Shown: positions 1 through 9,723, numbered from the stretch's first letter. The stretch is DNA of 32,357 nt from Caldimicrobium sp. (GCA_009903935.1 WYEG01000025.1:1-32357), one strand, 5' to 3'. The notes: generated by a model from the sequence alone, not told the origin. Translations and numbers: made by a program.

Positions 1-545
1 ATAACATGATTTGAGACGATTAGGAGGTTTTTTAAGCCCTCTTCTTTAATTCTTTTAGCCAAGAAGGCGGTGTGAGGAGTCGTAGTTTCAAACCCTATGG
101 CAAAGAAGATAACCTTCTTTGAATGATTTTCCTTAGCTATGGCTATGGTAGCAAGGCTGGAATCGACTATTCGGACATCCTTCCCCTTTGCTCGGATTTG
201 TTGAAGGGAAAGTCCATTGCTTCCAGGGATGCGTATCAAGTCTCCGTAGGTGGCAAGGATTACATCTTCCCTTTCGGCAAGGCTTAAGGCGTAGTCAATC
301 CTACTTTGAGCTATGACGCAAACAGGGCAGCCCGGTCCATGAACAAACTCTATCCACTCTCCCAAAGCTTCATCTATCCCATGCCTTAAGATGACATGGG
401 TATGTCCTCCGCAAAACTCAAGGATTCTAATTCTATCTTTAAGACTAAGTCCGGAAAGCTTATCTTTAAGCCTTGAGAGGAGCGGTTTTAATACCTTGGG
501 GTCTGAGAAAAAAGTAAGAACTTCAGAGTTTTTCAAGTTCTTCAT
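1..545 (-). CDS. hypD: HypD, hydrogenase maturation iron-sulfur protein (C-terminal part outside window)
   Basis: HypD carries the Fe(CN)2CO unit together with HypC during assembly of the NiFe-hydrogenase active site. The minus-strand reading frame opens with ATG at 545 and runs off the left edge after 181 codons. It shows the family signatures: CGGHTH (Cys45), GPGCPVCV (Cys73 and Cys76), and a later stretch reading FFAIGFETTTP. These cysteines and their surroundings match the cyanide-handling and cluster region of HypD. The start lies inside the last codons of hypC (23-bp overlap), so the two are probably translationally coupled. No other hydrogenase gene is visible in the window. Confidence 0.95.
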   Translation of the reverse strand, partial: MKNLKNSEVLTFFSDPKVLKPLLSRLKDKLSGLSLKDRIRILEFCGGHTHVILRHGIDEALGEWIEFVHGPGCPVCVIAQSRIDYALSLAEREDVILATYGDLIRIPGSNGLSLQQIRAKGKDVRIVDSSLATIAIAKENHSKKVIFFAIGFETTTPHTAFLAKRIKEEGLKNLLIVSNHV

Positions 546-747
546 CCCAGAGGTTTATTGTTTGAAGGGCTTGCTCTTCATCGACCTTGGCTATGGCAAA
601 CCCAACATGAACTAAAACCCAGTCCCCTGGCTTTACCTCTTCGGGTAGAAGAGAAATGTATATTTCCTTCTTTACTCCCTTTGATTCTGCAAGGGCAGTA
701 AAAGGACCAGTAATCTCTAAAATTTTAAAGGGATATCCAAGACACAT
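523..747 (-). CDS. hypC: HypC, hydrogenase maturation chaperone
   Basis: This is a 74-residue protein with the hallmark N-terminus MCLGYP, in which Cys2 is the residue that binds the iron ligand complex with HypD. The central VKPGDWVLVHVGFAIAKVDE stretch is the typical OB-like HypC core. Length and sequence fit the HypC/HybG family closely. It starts one base after the stop of the phosphatidyltransferase gene and overlaps hypD by 23 bp, so it sits in the middle of a minus-strand operon. A clear Shine-Dalgarno is not seen, which fits coupling to the upstream gene. Confidence 0.95.
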   Translation of the reverse strand: MCLGYPFKILEITGPFTALAESKGVKKEIYISLLPEEVKPGDWVLVHVGFAIAKVDEEQALQTINLWDEELEKL

Positions 748-748
748 C

Positions 749-1342
749 TTATTTTCTCGTTTGCTTGTAAACGTGAAGGATCCTTTGCAGGGCGGTAATA
801 TGAGTTAGGACGGAGATTATCGTTAAATAGAGAAAGATGGCTTCCAAAAGAAGGGAGATGATGAGCAAAAAGACCCTTTCAAACCGGGTAAAAAGCCCAA
901 TCTTGCATTGAAGCCCAAGACCTTCAGCGCGAGCTCTGGTATAACTAACCATAAGGGAACCTGTTAAGGCTACGAAGGATAAGACAATCCCTGCTCCTGA
1001 GCCTACATATATGTAGTAAAGGCAAAAGGCAAGAAAGATGAATATCTCTCCGTAGCGGTCAAGGGTTGAGTCAAGGAAGGCTCCAAAGGTGGTCACCATG
1101 TTGCCAACCCTTGCTAGCATCCCGTCAACGGCATCAAGAGGGGCAAAAAGGAGAAGCAAAAGTCCTGCTACAAGAAACTTCCCCTGGGCAATAAAGACAG
1201 AAGAAGCTACAAAGCCTAAAAAACAAGCTAAGGTCACATGGTTTGGCTTTACACCAAGCCTAAGTAAGAAACGAGCAATCGGGATAAGGATAGGCTCAGT
1301 CGAAGCTCGGACCTTTTCTGAGAGGGCAAGCTTTTCTAACAT
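749..1342 (-). CDS. CDP-alcohol phosphatidyltransferase family membrane protein
   Basis: This 197-residue integral membrane enzyme probably transfers a phosphatidyl (or archaetidyl) group from a CDP-activated lipid to a small alcohol. The catalytic signature D-x2-D-G-x2-A-R-x8-G-x3-D-x3-D is complete, reading DAVDGMLAR followed after eight residues by GAFLDSTLD. Several hydrophobic helices surround it. The RLGVKPNHVT segment just before the second helix is typical of the PgsA/PIP-synthase/archaetidylinositol-phosphate-synthase superfamily. The sequence does not settle the acceptor alcohol, so no gene symbol is given. It is the first gene of a run with hypC and hypD. The start has no Shine-Dalgarno and lies 8 nt downstream of a good -10 box. 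Confidence 0.88.
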   Translation of the reverse strand: MLEKLALSEKVRASTEPILIPIARFLLRLGVKPNHVTLACFLGFVASSVFIAQGKFLVAGLLLLLFAPLDAVDGMLARVGNMVTTFGAFLDSTLDRYGEIFIFLAFCLYYIYVGSGAGIVLSFVALTGSLMVSYTRARAEGLGLQCKIGLFTRFERVFLLIISLLLEAIFLYLTIISVLTHITALQRILHVYKQTRK

Positions 1343-1350
1343 TGATTATT

Positions 1351-1378
1351 ATTTTAGCACTGAGCGCCCTTTCCTCAA
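1351..1378 (-). promoter_or_regulatory. Candidate sigma-70 promoter of the phosphatidyltransferase-hypC-hypD run
   Basis: On the minus strand there is TTGAGG at 1378-1373, a 16-bp spacer and TAAAAT at 1356-1351. The -10 box ends 8 nt before the ATG at 1342, so a transcript would begin at or next to the start codon (leaderless). The box lies in the short gap after the comM stop codon. Confidence 0.45.
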
Positions 1379-1380
1379 GC

Positions 1381-2907
1381 CTAAACTTCATAAAGCTTTC
1401 TTTCAAGAACCCTATACTGTAGAGCTTCAAGCACATGCTCCTTAGCAATACGTTCCCGCCCCTCAAGGTCAGCGATTGTCCTTGCAACCTTTAGCACCTT
1501 GTGGAGAGCCCTTGCTGAAAGGGAAAGCCTTTTTGCTGAAGCTTCAAGGAAGGATTCTACCCCGGGCTCAAGAAGACAAATCTTTTTTATCTCCTTAGGT
1601 TTGAGCTCGGCGTTTGTTTTATCACCTTGACGTCTTTTCTGTTTTTCTCGAGCAAATAAAACCCTTTCCCGGACCTCAGCGGAGCTCACTCCAGAGCTCT
1701 TCTTTTCTGCCAAGAGCTCGCCTATCTCAACGGGTGGAACCTCTACATGAAGGTCTATCCTATCAAGGATAGGTCCTGAGAGCTTGCTTTTGTACTTCCT
1801 TATTTCTTGAGGGGTGCATTGGCAGGCTTTGGTGGGATGACCAAGGTAGCCGCATTTACAAGGGTTCATGGCGCAGACTAAGAGGAATCTCGCAGGGTAG
1901 GTGACGGTTGCGTTTGCCCGAGTGATGACCACATAGCCGTCTTCGAGGGGTTGTCGAAGAGCTTCTATCACATCCCTTCTAAACTCTGGAAATTCATCCA
2001 AAAAGAGGACCCCGTTATGGGCAAGGCTAACCTCACCTGGGCGTGGCGGATTTCCTCCGCCGATCAATCCCACTTCAGAGACAGAGAAATGGGGATTTCT
2101 AAAGGGTCTAAAGTTAATAAGCGGTCTTTCAGGGGTTAAAAGACCTGAAACTGAATATATTTTAGTTGTCTCAAGAATTTCCTTATCTGACATGGGAGGC
2201 AAGATAGTAGGTAACCTTTGGGCAAGCATTGTTTTTCCAGCACCGGGTGGTCCTATGATAAGGATATTGTGATTGCCAGCCGCGGCGATCTCCATTGCTC
2301 TTTTGGCAAGCTCCTGCCCTACAACCTCGCTAAAATCAACCTCATACTGGGGCAAAAAACTCTCTTCCGCTAAGCCACAGGCTTCAAGCCCGCCCTCACC
2401 GGTAGTGAGATAGGTAAAAACCTCCCTCAGATGAGAAAATGCTCGAACCTTCACCTCTTTGACCAAGGCTCCTTCTTTTAAGTTTTCCGTGGGTATTATG
2501 ACCTCATCAAGGTTTAGCTCCTTAGCTAACATAACAGATGGTAAAATCCCCTTTACTCCTTTGATGCTTCCATCAAGGGAAAGCTCTCCAAGGAAAGCCT
2601 TTCTTTCAACAGCGCTTTGAAGAACGATTTCTTCGGCAACCAAAATACCAACAGCCATCGCCAGGTCAAAATGAGACCCTTCCTTTCTTAGGTCAGCAGG
2701 AGCAAGGTTTATGGTTATTTTGCTTAATGATGGAGAAAAACCAGAGTTTTTTAAGGCTGAGCGCAGGCGCTCTCTGCTTTCTTTGATGCTACTATCGGGA
2801 AGCCCAACAATAGTAATTCCAGGAAGACCTTTAGATAGGTCAACCTCAACTTCAACTAAAAAGGCCTCAATACCAAGAACAGCAAAGCTTAAAACTTTAC
2901 TTAGCAT
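1381..2907 (-). CDS. comM: YifB/ComM family Mg-chelatase-like AAA+ ATPase
   Basis: ComM-type proteins are hexameric DNA helicases that promote branch migration during natural transformation; many non-competent bacteria also carry one. The 508 residues show the N-terminal S5-fold domain (VEVEVDLSKGLPGITIVGLP), a Walker A motif (GPPGAGKTML), the ChlI-like stretch LIGGGNPPRPGEVSLAHNGV, Walker B (LFLDEFPEF), a four-cysteine NPCKCG...CQC zinc-type motif, and a C-terminal lid domain. The length is normal for the family. The ATG at 2907 is preferred because it matches the usual N-terminus; a TTG directly upstream is possible. The start is only 5 nt beyond the T-tract of the atpE terminator and has no Shine-Dalgarno. 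Confidence 0.95.
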   Translation of the reverse strand: MLSKVLSFAVLGIEAFLVEVEVDLSKGLPGITIVGLPDSSIKESRERLRSALKNSGFSPSLSKITINLAPADLRKEGSHFDLAMAVGILVAEEIVLQSAVERKAFLGELSLDGSIKGVKGILPSVMLAKELNLDEVIIPTENLKEGALVKEVKVRAFSHLREVFTYLTTGEGGLEACGLAEESFLPQYEVDFSEVVGQELAKRAMEIAAAGNHNILIIGPPGAGKTMLAQRLPTILPPMSDKEILETTKIYSVSGLLTPERPLINFRPFRNPHFSVSEVGLIGGGNPPRPGEVSLAHNGVLFLDEFPEFRRDVIEALRQPLEDGYVVITRANATVTYPARFLLVCAMNPCKCGYLGHPTKACQCTPQEIRKYKSKLSGPILDRIDLHVEVPPVEIGELLAEKKSSGVSSAEVRERVLFAREKQKRRQGDKTNAELKPKEIKKICLLEPGVESFLEASAKRLSLSARALHKVLKVARTIADLEGRERIAKEHVLEALQYRVLERKLYEV

Positions 2908-2912
2908 CAATC

Positions 2913-2945
2913 AAAAAAAGGGGGAGAGGCAAAACCCCTCCGCCC
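2913..2945 (-). terminator. Rho-independent terminator of the F0 ATP-synthase operon
   Basis: On the minus strand the 5' arm GGGCGGAGGGG (2945-2935) and the loop TTTTG are followed by the 3' arm CCTCTCCCCC and seven T (2919-2913). Pairing from the loop gives about ten pairs with one G-T wobble and one C-C mismatch. It starts 26 bp after the atpE stop codon and ends just before the comM start codon. Confidence 0.85.
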
Positions 2946-2971
2946 TTAGCTTCTAAGGAGCTTGTAAGATA

Positions 2972-4188
<1,217 letters not shown>

Positions 4189-4200
4189 CTTTCGCCTCCT

Positions 4201-4623
4201 TTAGCAAATCTCTTTTCTTTTCAAGGTATACCAAAGGGTTAATAAAAAGATCTGGGCATATACTAAAGTAAAACCGACTATAATAAAAACTGGGTGTAGT
4301 TTTAGCCAGGTTATAAGAAAATAAAATATCAACCCTAAAGCTAAAAGTCTAAGATAAACTTTTATTAAAAAAAGCGTCCTTTCTTTCTGATATGGTTTTT
4401 CCATACAACACATAACATTATTATAAACTTTTTGTAAAAACTTCTTCCCGTCTTGTTTAAGGGTAAAGAGATTTAGATAGCCTAAAAGAGCTCCGACTAA
4501 AAAAGAAAAGGATATTACTGTAGAAAAATAGATTAATGAAAGTAAAAAAAATCCTGCTAAGGTTACAGAGAGGCTTAAATTTCTTAAATCTTTAAAAAAA
4601 GGGTTAGCCTCAGCTTTTTCCAT
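4201..4623 (-). CDS. atpI: ATP synthase subunit I-like membrane protein (AtpI)
   Basis: This 140-residue protein has four predicted hydrophobic helices (about residues 17-35, 38-52, 83-105 and 111-132) and sits directly upstream of atpB. Position, size and topology fit the AtpI family. AtpI helps c-ring assembly and, with AtpZ, has been linked to divalent cation uptake. Sequence identity in this family is low, so the name rests largely on context. Its start overlaps the end of the upstream atpZ-like gene by 14 bp. Confidence 0.75.
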   Translation of the reverse strand: MEKAEANPFFKDLRNLSLSVTLAGFFLLSLIYFSTVISFSFLVGALLGYLNLFTLKQDGKKFLQKVYNNVMCCMEKPYQKERTLFLIKVYLRLLALGLIFYFLITWLKLHPVFIIVGFTLVYAQIFLLTLWYTLKRKEIC

Positions 4624-4867
4624 TACCCTTTTCCTTAAACCTTTTTCTGGTGTAGTAAAGAAGGTTTTTTATCCCCCCAATAGCGCCAAAGATAATAAAG
4701 ATGGTTGTTATCCAGGGGGAAGTCCTCCCCTGCAAAAGCTTTTCTTCTATAAACCAACCGGTTATAGCACCCGCTAAAATAGACCCCATGACAGCTAAAC
4801 CTATAGCAATACTCTCCCCAAGTACAGTCAATAAAAATTTTAAATTGTTCTCTTTCCGTTCGTTCAA
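4610..4867 (-). CDS. atpZ: AtpZ/AtpQ-like small membrane protein of the ATP synthase operon
   Basis: This 85-residue protein has two hydrophobic helices separated by a short polar turn (GWFIEEKLLQGRTSPW) and a basic C-terminus (YYTRKRFKEKG). That matches the 'ATPase gene 1' (AtpZ/AtpQ) family found first in F0 operons. The start is a TTG at 4867 with no Shine-Dalgarno, 8 nt from a good -10 box. A downstream TTG around residue 14 cannot be excluded. It overlaps atpI by 14 bp and heads the operon atpZ-atpI-atpB-atpE. Confidence 0.75.
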   Translation of the reverse strand: MNERKENNLKFLLTVLGESIAIGLAVMGSILAGAITGWFIEEKLLQGRTSPWITTIFIIFGAIGGIKNLLYYTRKRFKEKGNGKS

Positions 4868-4875
4868 TTTTACAA

Positions 4876-4904
4876 ATAATAGAAGATTAAATCTTTTACT
4901 TCAA
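4876..4904 (-). promoter_or_regulatory. Candidate promoter of the F0 ATP-synthase operon
   Basis: On the minus strand TTGAAG (4904-4899) and TATTAT (4881-4876) are separated by exactly 17 bp. The -10 box ends 8 nt before the TTG start of atpZ, which predicts a leaderless or nearly leaderless transcript. The region also separates the operon from the end of the large activase gene upstream. Confidence 0.6.
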
Positions 4905-4952
4905 GTTGGGAAAATTCTCTTTTTTGTTAAATAGAGTATTTAACTTTCAATT

Positions 4953-7900
4953 TTAAAAATTTATTGCCATCTTTTGCATGTTTGCTTTTCTTTTTCCTTC
5001 AAAGAATTCTTTTACCTGTTCTACGAAGGCTTCTATCCTCATCTTGGTTCCAAGGGACTTTTGTCCATCGCAAGGGACGGTTAACAGCGGTAGTCTATCT
5101 CCCTCTTCATCCCTAATTCTCTTAAGGATTGCTGCTTGAACATTTCCAGGCATACAGGCAAAGGGGATTACATTGATCAAACCAGAGACCCCCTTTCTTA
5201 AATAATCCCGTGCCTTTCCTATCGAAAGCATAACCTCCCCGCCTTCATAATCTGGATGGACATATTTTTGGGCTAACCTTTCGAGCTCCTCGATGGTTGG
5301 CTCATGAGAAAACTCAACCAGGTCCTCAATCAACCTTATGAACCTTTCTTCTTCCTTCATCTGAAATTGATTTTCCAGAATGAACTTAAGGACTGCGCCA
5401 AGCCTACCCTCCCTTTTTGCCCATTTCTTAGAGATATAGTTTATAAAATAGATCCATTCCCCAACAGGAGGAAGGAGCACTTCAAGCCCCAGGTCCTCAA
5501 GCATGCGGTAGAGGTTCTCATTAGAAAAACGATTATTTCTTACATAAATCTCTCCCACAACGCCAACCTTAGGGATCTCAACTTCTTTTCTTTCTATTTT
5601 CATAAACTTTTCTCTTATCTTAGCCAAAGTTGAAACTAAGTCTCCTCTTTCTTCCACAGTCCTTTCAATCAAGGAAAGCCCTTCTTTATAGACCTCATCA
5701 ACCTTGGTTTTATCAACGGCATATGGTCTTATGGTTCGGTACATCTTATCGAGGATGTCAACGGCAACCACTCCCCGCCAAGCGATCTTAGTAAAATCCC
5801 GCCCTACGATGCCAAGGTCATCATAAAACTCGATATCCTGCTGGGGTGAATAAATGGGGAGCCTATCAAGCCCGAGGTCCCTAAGGATCTTCCTTTGAAG
5901 TCGGTTGTATTGCCCAAACCTACAAGGACCAGACCCATCAGGCATGAAGAATATAGCTTTGTCGGGGTCAAAGTCTGGTCGGTTGATGAGCTTTATAAGG
6001 TCTCCTGTTGTAAGCACCGTGGGATAGCACTCCTTGCCAGAGGTGTAGCGTCTCCCAAGTTCGAGAGATTCATCATCAGGCTCAGGAAGCGCCTCAGCTT
6101 TAACACCGCAAGCTCTAAAAGCAGCTGCTAAAACCCTTGCATGGTCTGCCATGTAGGGAATGTAGATCGTTCTATCCTCTGAAGGATGGACCTTTTGAGG
6201 AATGAATTTTCTTTTGAGCTCAAAGCGTTTGAACTTTCCTTTAAGGCTATCAACGAAGGCTTCAAGCCTTGTGATAACGCCTGCTTCTGCGCTATGTTCG
6301 TCAACTTCAAGCTCAAGATAAGGCTTTCCTGCAAGCAACTCTTCAAAGAAATGCTGAATAAAGGAGTCCGGTCCGCAAGAGAAGTTGGTAAAGTAGATGG
6401 GGAAAAGGTTAGGCTTCTCCCTAAGATAATGGGCCGCAAGTAAGAACCTTTGCCCGTATTCCCAATACATGCCCTCGAGCCCATCCGTTGTTTTAACCTC
6501 CTCAAGGGGTAGCATGTCAACAGGCAAGCCCAAAAGACCAAGCTTCCGTATTTTGAAATGTAGACCAAGGTTTGCACCTGGGTCGCAAGAGTTGTAAGGT
6601 CTCCCAACTATGACAAGAATAAGTTTGTCCGCAAACTCTTCAATAAGCTCTTTGCCTCTTGCCTTTAAAAAGTTATGAAATTCCTCCTGAGCAAGCTCTG
6701 CGACCCTCCAAGCTTTTTTCACCTTGTCTAATGGCTCATCAAGCATTTTGGCTAATTCCTTTAGTTCTTCGTTCAACACGCCTCCACCTCTCCCAAGATG
6801 AAAAACAGGTCTTAAAGCTTTCGCCCCGTATTTTTCAAAGGAGAGGCTTGTCTCAACAATCCAAGGCACACCTTGAACCCAAGGACAGATCTTTCCAAGC
6901 TTAAACTGTGGCGCCTCTGGTGGTAAATCCGTTATCTGGGGCAAGAATATGTTCTTTACTCCAAGCTCAAGAAGCTTGTAGATATGCCCAAGGGCGATCT
7001 TCACAGGAAAGCAGGGCTCCCCTGGGGCAAGCTCGCAGCCGATTTTGATTATCTCCTTTGAAGTAGGCGGAGAGAGAAGGACCTTATAGCCAAGCTCAGA
7101 AAAAAGGGTGGCAAATAGGGGAAGCCATTCAAACATCTGAAGGGCTCTTGGGATGCCTATGACCCTATCTGAGGAGGGGTCCCCTTCAAAGGGGGGCACA
7201 AAGGAAAGGAGCTTCGCTTCTCTTTCTAAGATGGGGTTTGGCAGGCTTTCTTTTGGTTTTCTGTGGTCAAGCTCGTATCTATCGCACCTTCCACCGTAGA
7301 ATAGGGTCGTTCCGCCGTCTAAGGTTACTTTGTGGATTTCGCATTGGTTCGGGCAGTGATGGCATTCAAAGGAGGAAATTAAATACTTCACGTTTACCAA
7401 ATCAAAGCCTTTGAACTTACTTTCTCCTTTGGTTTCTTCTTTAGCAAGAATGGCGACTCCGATGGCACCGGTTACCTCGTTGTTGGGGGGCACGATGATC
7501 CTTTTGCCGAGAACCTTTTCAAAGGCTGAGACAACGCCCTTGTTGCAGGCTACGGCGCCCTGAAAGAAGATCTTTTGGCCGATCTTTCTATCTTCTACCA
7601 CCTTGTTTAAGTAGTTGTAGACGATGGAATAGCAAAGACCGGCAACAAGGTCCTCCTTCGGGAAACCCTGCTGTTGATAGTGTAAAAGGTCAGATTGCAT
7701 AAAAACTGTGCATCTCTCCCCCATCTTTAAAGGAGCCTTGCTTCTTAAGGCGTAATCGCCAAACTCCTCAATGGGGATGCCAAGCTTTACGCCCTGCTCT
7801 TGAAGGAATGAACCCGTTCCGGCAGCGCAGGCTTTGTTCATTGTAAAGTCGGCAATCGTTCCTTTGTCAAGGAAGATGTATTTAGAATCTTGCCCTCCTA

Positions 7901-9161
7901 TCTCAAAGATGGTGTCAACTTCTGGGTCGATGTAGAGGGCACCAAAGGCTTGGGCGGTAATCTCATTCCGTATAACATCTGCCCCTACAAAATCTCCCAC
8001 CAAATAGCGACCAGAACCTGTTGTGCCAACGCCTTTTACTTTTACCTTCTCTGGAAGCTTTGCCCTAAGGTCAAGAAGCCCTTTTTTAACGCTCTCTAAG
8101 GGCTTCCCATGATGGAATAGATAGGTCTTAGCGATAAGGCGCCCTTCTTTATCGATGGCTACAAGCTTTGTGCTAACTGAGCCTACATCGATCCCCAAAT
8201 AAACCTCTACCTCCTCATCCTTATCGACCTTGGGAATGACAAACCTTTTCCAGAGCTTTTCTGACTCCTCTAAAGACCCGCATGGGTATAGGACTTTATG
8301 CCTTGGCACCTCGACCTTTCTTTCCCTAAGGTAAGTAGACAAGATTTCTGAGCCACGATAAGGGGAGCTTGCCTTACCTTCAAGCCCATATAGGGCGGCC
8401 CCGATCGCTCCCATTATCTTGAAATGCTCTGGGATAATGAGCTCATCATCTTTTAGACCAAATATTTCCTTTATGGCTCGCCTAACGCCAAGGTTTGCTG
8501 CAACTCCTCCTTGAAAAACAAGGGGTGGACGAATGGGTCTACCCTTGGCGAGGTTGCTACGGAGGTTTCTTATGATGGCAAAGCAGAGCCCAGCTATTAT
8601 CTCTTCGTCTGGCACAGCTGCCTGCTGAAGATGGATCATGTCTGATTTGGCAAACACAGTGCAGCGACCGGCAATGCGGGGTATGTTCTTGGCAAGAGTT
8701 GCTTTGTGGCTAAACTCTTCGATAGTGTAGCCAAGCCGGGCTGCCTGTTGTTCTAAGAAGGAGCCAGTTCCGGCTGCACAAAGTGTATTTAAGGCAAAGT
8801 CCTCGATCTCAGGTTGCCCCCTTTCATGGGTTATGAAAATAAGCTTTGAATCCTCTCCCCCGATGTCGATTATGGTGCGAGCTTCGGGATGGAAAAAGGT
8901 TGCTGCTTTGGCATGAGCCATCACTTCGTTTACAAAGGCAACACCAAGGATCTGGGATATGGTTTTTCCTGCAGTTCCTGTGCAAGTTAGACCAGAAAGG
9001 TCATTTCCAAAGTTTTTTTCAACCTCGGAAAGTAGGTCTCTTGCCTTCTCAATGGGTTGCCCATGGGTTCTCTCATACTTTGAGAAAAGAATTTCTTTTT
9101 TTTCGTTCATTACTACAACCTTTGCTGTCCCAGACCCAACATCAAGCCCTACATAGAGCAC
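4953..9161 (-). CDS. Giant acyl-CoA dehydratase activase/2-hydroxyacyl-CoA dehydratase-like protein
   Basis: The 1402 residues contain two BadF/BcrA/HgdC-type ATPase domains, residues 1-265 (DVGSGTAK) and 319-590 (DVGSVSTK). A DUF2229-type region follows (about 650-880, with GYKVLLSPPT and CELAPGEPCFPVK), then a C-terminal part related to the HgdB dehydratase. Both ATPase domains keep the two cysteines that hold the bridging [4Fe-4S] cluster in the homodimeric HgdC activator: Cys128/Cys167 and Cys445/Cys484, each in CAAGTGSF and RCTVF contexts. One chain could therefore form the whole two-headed activator. Such ~1400-residue proteins are a known but functionally unassigned family; ATP-driven low-potential electron transfer is the likely activity. 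The start is GTG with AGGAGG 9 nt upstream. It stands alone, divergent from a hemerythrin. Confidence 0.9.
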   Translation of the reverse strand: MLYVGLDVGSGTAKVVVMNEKKEILFSKYERTHGQPIEKARDLLSEVEKNFGNDLSGLTCTGTAGKTISQILGVAFVNEVMAHAKAATFFHPEARTIIDIGGEDSKLIFITHERGQPEIEDFALNTLCAAGTGSFLEQQAARLGYTIEEFSHKATLAKNIPRIAGRCTVFAKSDMIHLQQAAVPDEEIIAGLCFAIIRNLRSNLAKGRPIRPPLVFQGGVAANLGVRRAIKEIFGLKDDELIIPEHFKIMGAIGAALYGLEGKASSPYRGSEILSTYLRERKVEVPRHKVLYPCGSLEESEKLWKRFVIPKVDKDEEVEVYLGIDVGSVSTKLVAIDKEGRLIAKTYLFHHGKPLESVKKGLLDLRAKLPEKVKVKGVGTTGSGRYLVGDFVGADVIRNEITAQAFGALYIDPEVDTIFEIGGQDSKYIFLDKGTIADFTMNKACAAGTGSFLQEQGVKLGIPIEEFGDYALRSKAPLKMGERCTVFMQSDLLHYQQQGFPKEDLVAGLCYSIVYNYLNKVVEDRKIGQKIFFQGAVACNKGVVSAFEKVLGKRIIVPPNNEVTGAIGVAILAKEETKGESKFKGFDLVNVKYLISSFECHHCPNQCEIHKVTLDGGTTLFYGGRCDRYELDHRKPKESLPNPILEREAKLLSFVPPFEGDPSSDRVIGIPRALQMFEWLPLFATLFSELGYKVLLSPPTSKEIIKIGCELAPGEPCFPVKIALGHIYKLLELGVKNIFLPQITDLPPEAPQFKLGKICPWVQGVPWIVETSLSFEKYGAKALRPVFHLGRGGGVLNEELKELAKMLDEPLDKVKKAWRVAELAQEEFHNFLKARGKELIEEFADKLILVIVGRPYNSCDPGANLGLHFKIRKLGLLGLPVDMLPLEEVKTTDGLEGMYWEYGQRFLLAAHYLREKPNLFPIYFTNFSCGPDSFIQHFFEELLAGKPYLELEVDEHSAEAGVITRLEAFVDSLKGKFKRFELKRKFIPQKVHPSEDRTIYIPYMADHARVLAAAFRACGVKAEALPEPDDESLELGRRYTSGKECYPTVLTTGDLIKLINRPDFDPDKAIFFMPDGSGPCRFGQYNRLQRKILRDLGLDRLPIYSPQQDIEFYDDLGIVGRDFTKIAWRGVVAVDILDKMYRTIRPYAVDKTKVDEVYKEGLSLIERTVEERGDLVSTLAKIREKFMKIERKEVEIPKVGVVGEIYVRNNRFSNENLYRMLEDLGLEVLLPPVGEWIYFINYISKKWAKREGRLGAVLKFILENQFQMKEEERFIRLIEDLVEFSHEPTIEELERLAQKYVHPDYEGGEVMLSIGKARDYLRKGVSGLINVIPFACMPGNVQAAILKRIRDEEGDRLPLLTVPCDGQKSLGTKMRIEAFVEQVKEFFEGKRKANMQKMAINF

Positions 9162-9201
9162 AGCCCTAACCTCCTACATGAAGGATTTTACTTTATTTTA
9201 A

Positions 9202-9228
9202 ATCATAACTTCTTTAATTAAAAGTCAA
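9202..9228 (-). promoter_or_regulatory. Tentative promoter of the activase gene
   Basis: On the minus strand TTGACT (9228-9223) is followed after 15 bp by TATGAT (9207-9202). The spacer is shorter than ideal. A strong Shine-Dalgarno and the GTG start lie about 40 bp downstream. Confidence 0.35.
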
Positions 9229-9254
9229 AGTCTACTGGCTTTGCGTTTTTGGTA

Positions 9255-9282
9255 TTGACTGCTAACTTTAGGGTCTTATAAT
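9255..9282 (+). promoter_or_regulatory. Promoter of the hemerythrin operon
   Basis: TTGACT (9255-9260), a 16-bp spacer and a perfect TATAAT (9277-9282) lie upstream of the GAGGAGGC ribosome-binding site (9299-9306) and the ATG at 9312. This is the best sigma-70-type promoter seen in the window. Confidence 0.75.
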
Positions 9283-9311
9283 AACATAAAAATTTAAAGA
9301 GGAGGCTAAAT

Positions 9312-9719
9312 ATGGGTTTTATGGAATGGAGCGACAAGCTTGTTACCGGTGTTAAGGAATGTGATGAGCAACACAAAAAGCTTGTTAGCCTCATCAACGA
9401 GCTCTACGATGCCATGAAGCAGGGTAAGGGAAAGGATGTCCTTGATAAGATGCTCGATGAGTTGGTAAAGTATGCAGGTTATCATTTTACGACTGAAGAA
9501 ACTTTGATGACAAAGTATGGTTATCCTGATTTAGCAACCCATAAAAAGGAACACGAAGCCTTTAAGGCAAAGGTCAAGGAATTTTTAGATAAAAAAGCCA
9601 AAGGTGAGGTTACGCTTACCGTTGAGTTAATGTCCTTTCTTAAGGATTGGCTTGTAAAACACATCATGGGAACGGACAAGAAGTATGGTCCCTTTCTCGT
9701 GGAAAAGATGAAGAGATAA
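9312..9719 (+). CDS. Bacteriohemerythrin
   Basis: This single-domain 135-residue hemerythrin is a four-helix bundle with a di-iron site that binds O2 reversibly. All seven expected metal ligands are present: His21, His58, Glu62, His77, His81, His117 and Asp122, in the contexts DEQHKKL, YHFTTEE, HKKEH and HIMGTDKKY. The size is normal. It has its own strong promoter and a strong Shine-Dalgarno, so high expression is plausible. Its divergent partner is a predicted O2-sensitive iron-sulfur activase. An oxygen-scavenging or sensing role in an anaerobe is inference. Confidence 0.95.
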   Translation: MGFMEWSDKLVTGVKECDEQHKKLVSLINELYDAMKQGKGKDVLDKMLDELVKYAGYHFTTEETLMTKYGYPDLATHKKEHEAFKAKVKEFLDKKAKGEVTLTVELMSFLKDWLVKHIMGTDKKYGPFLVEKMKR

Positions 9720-9723
9720 TTCG

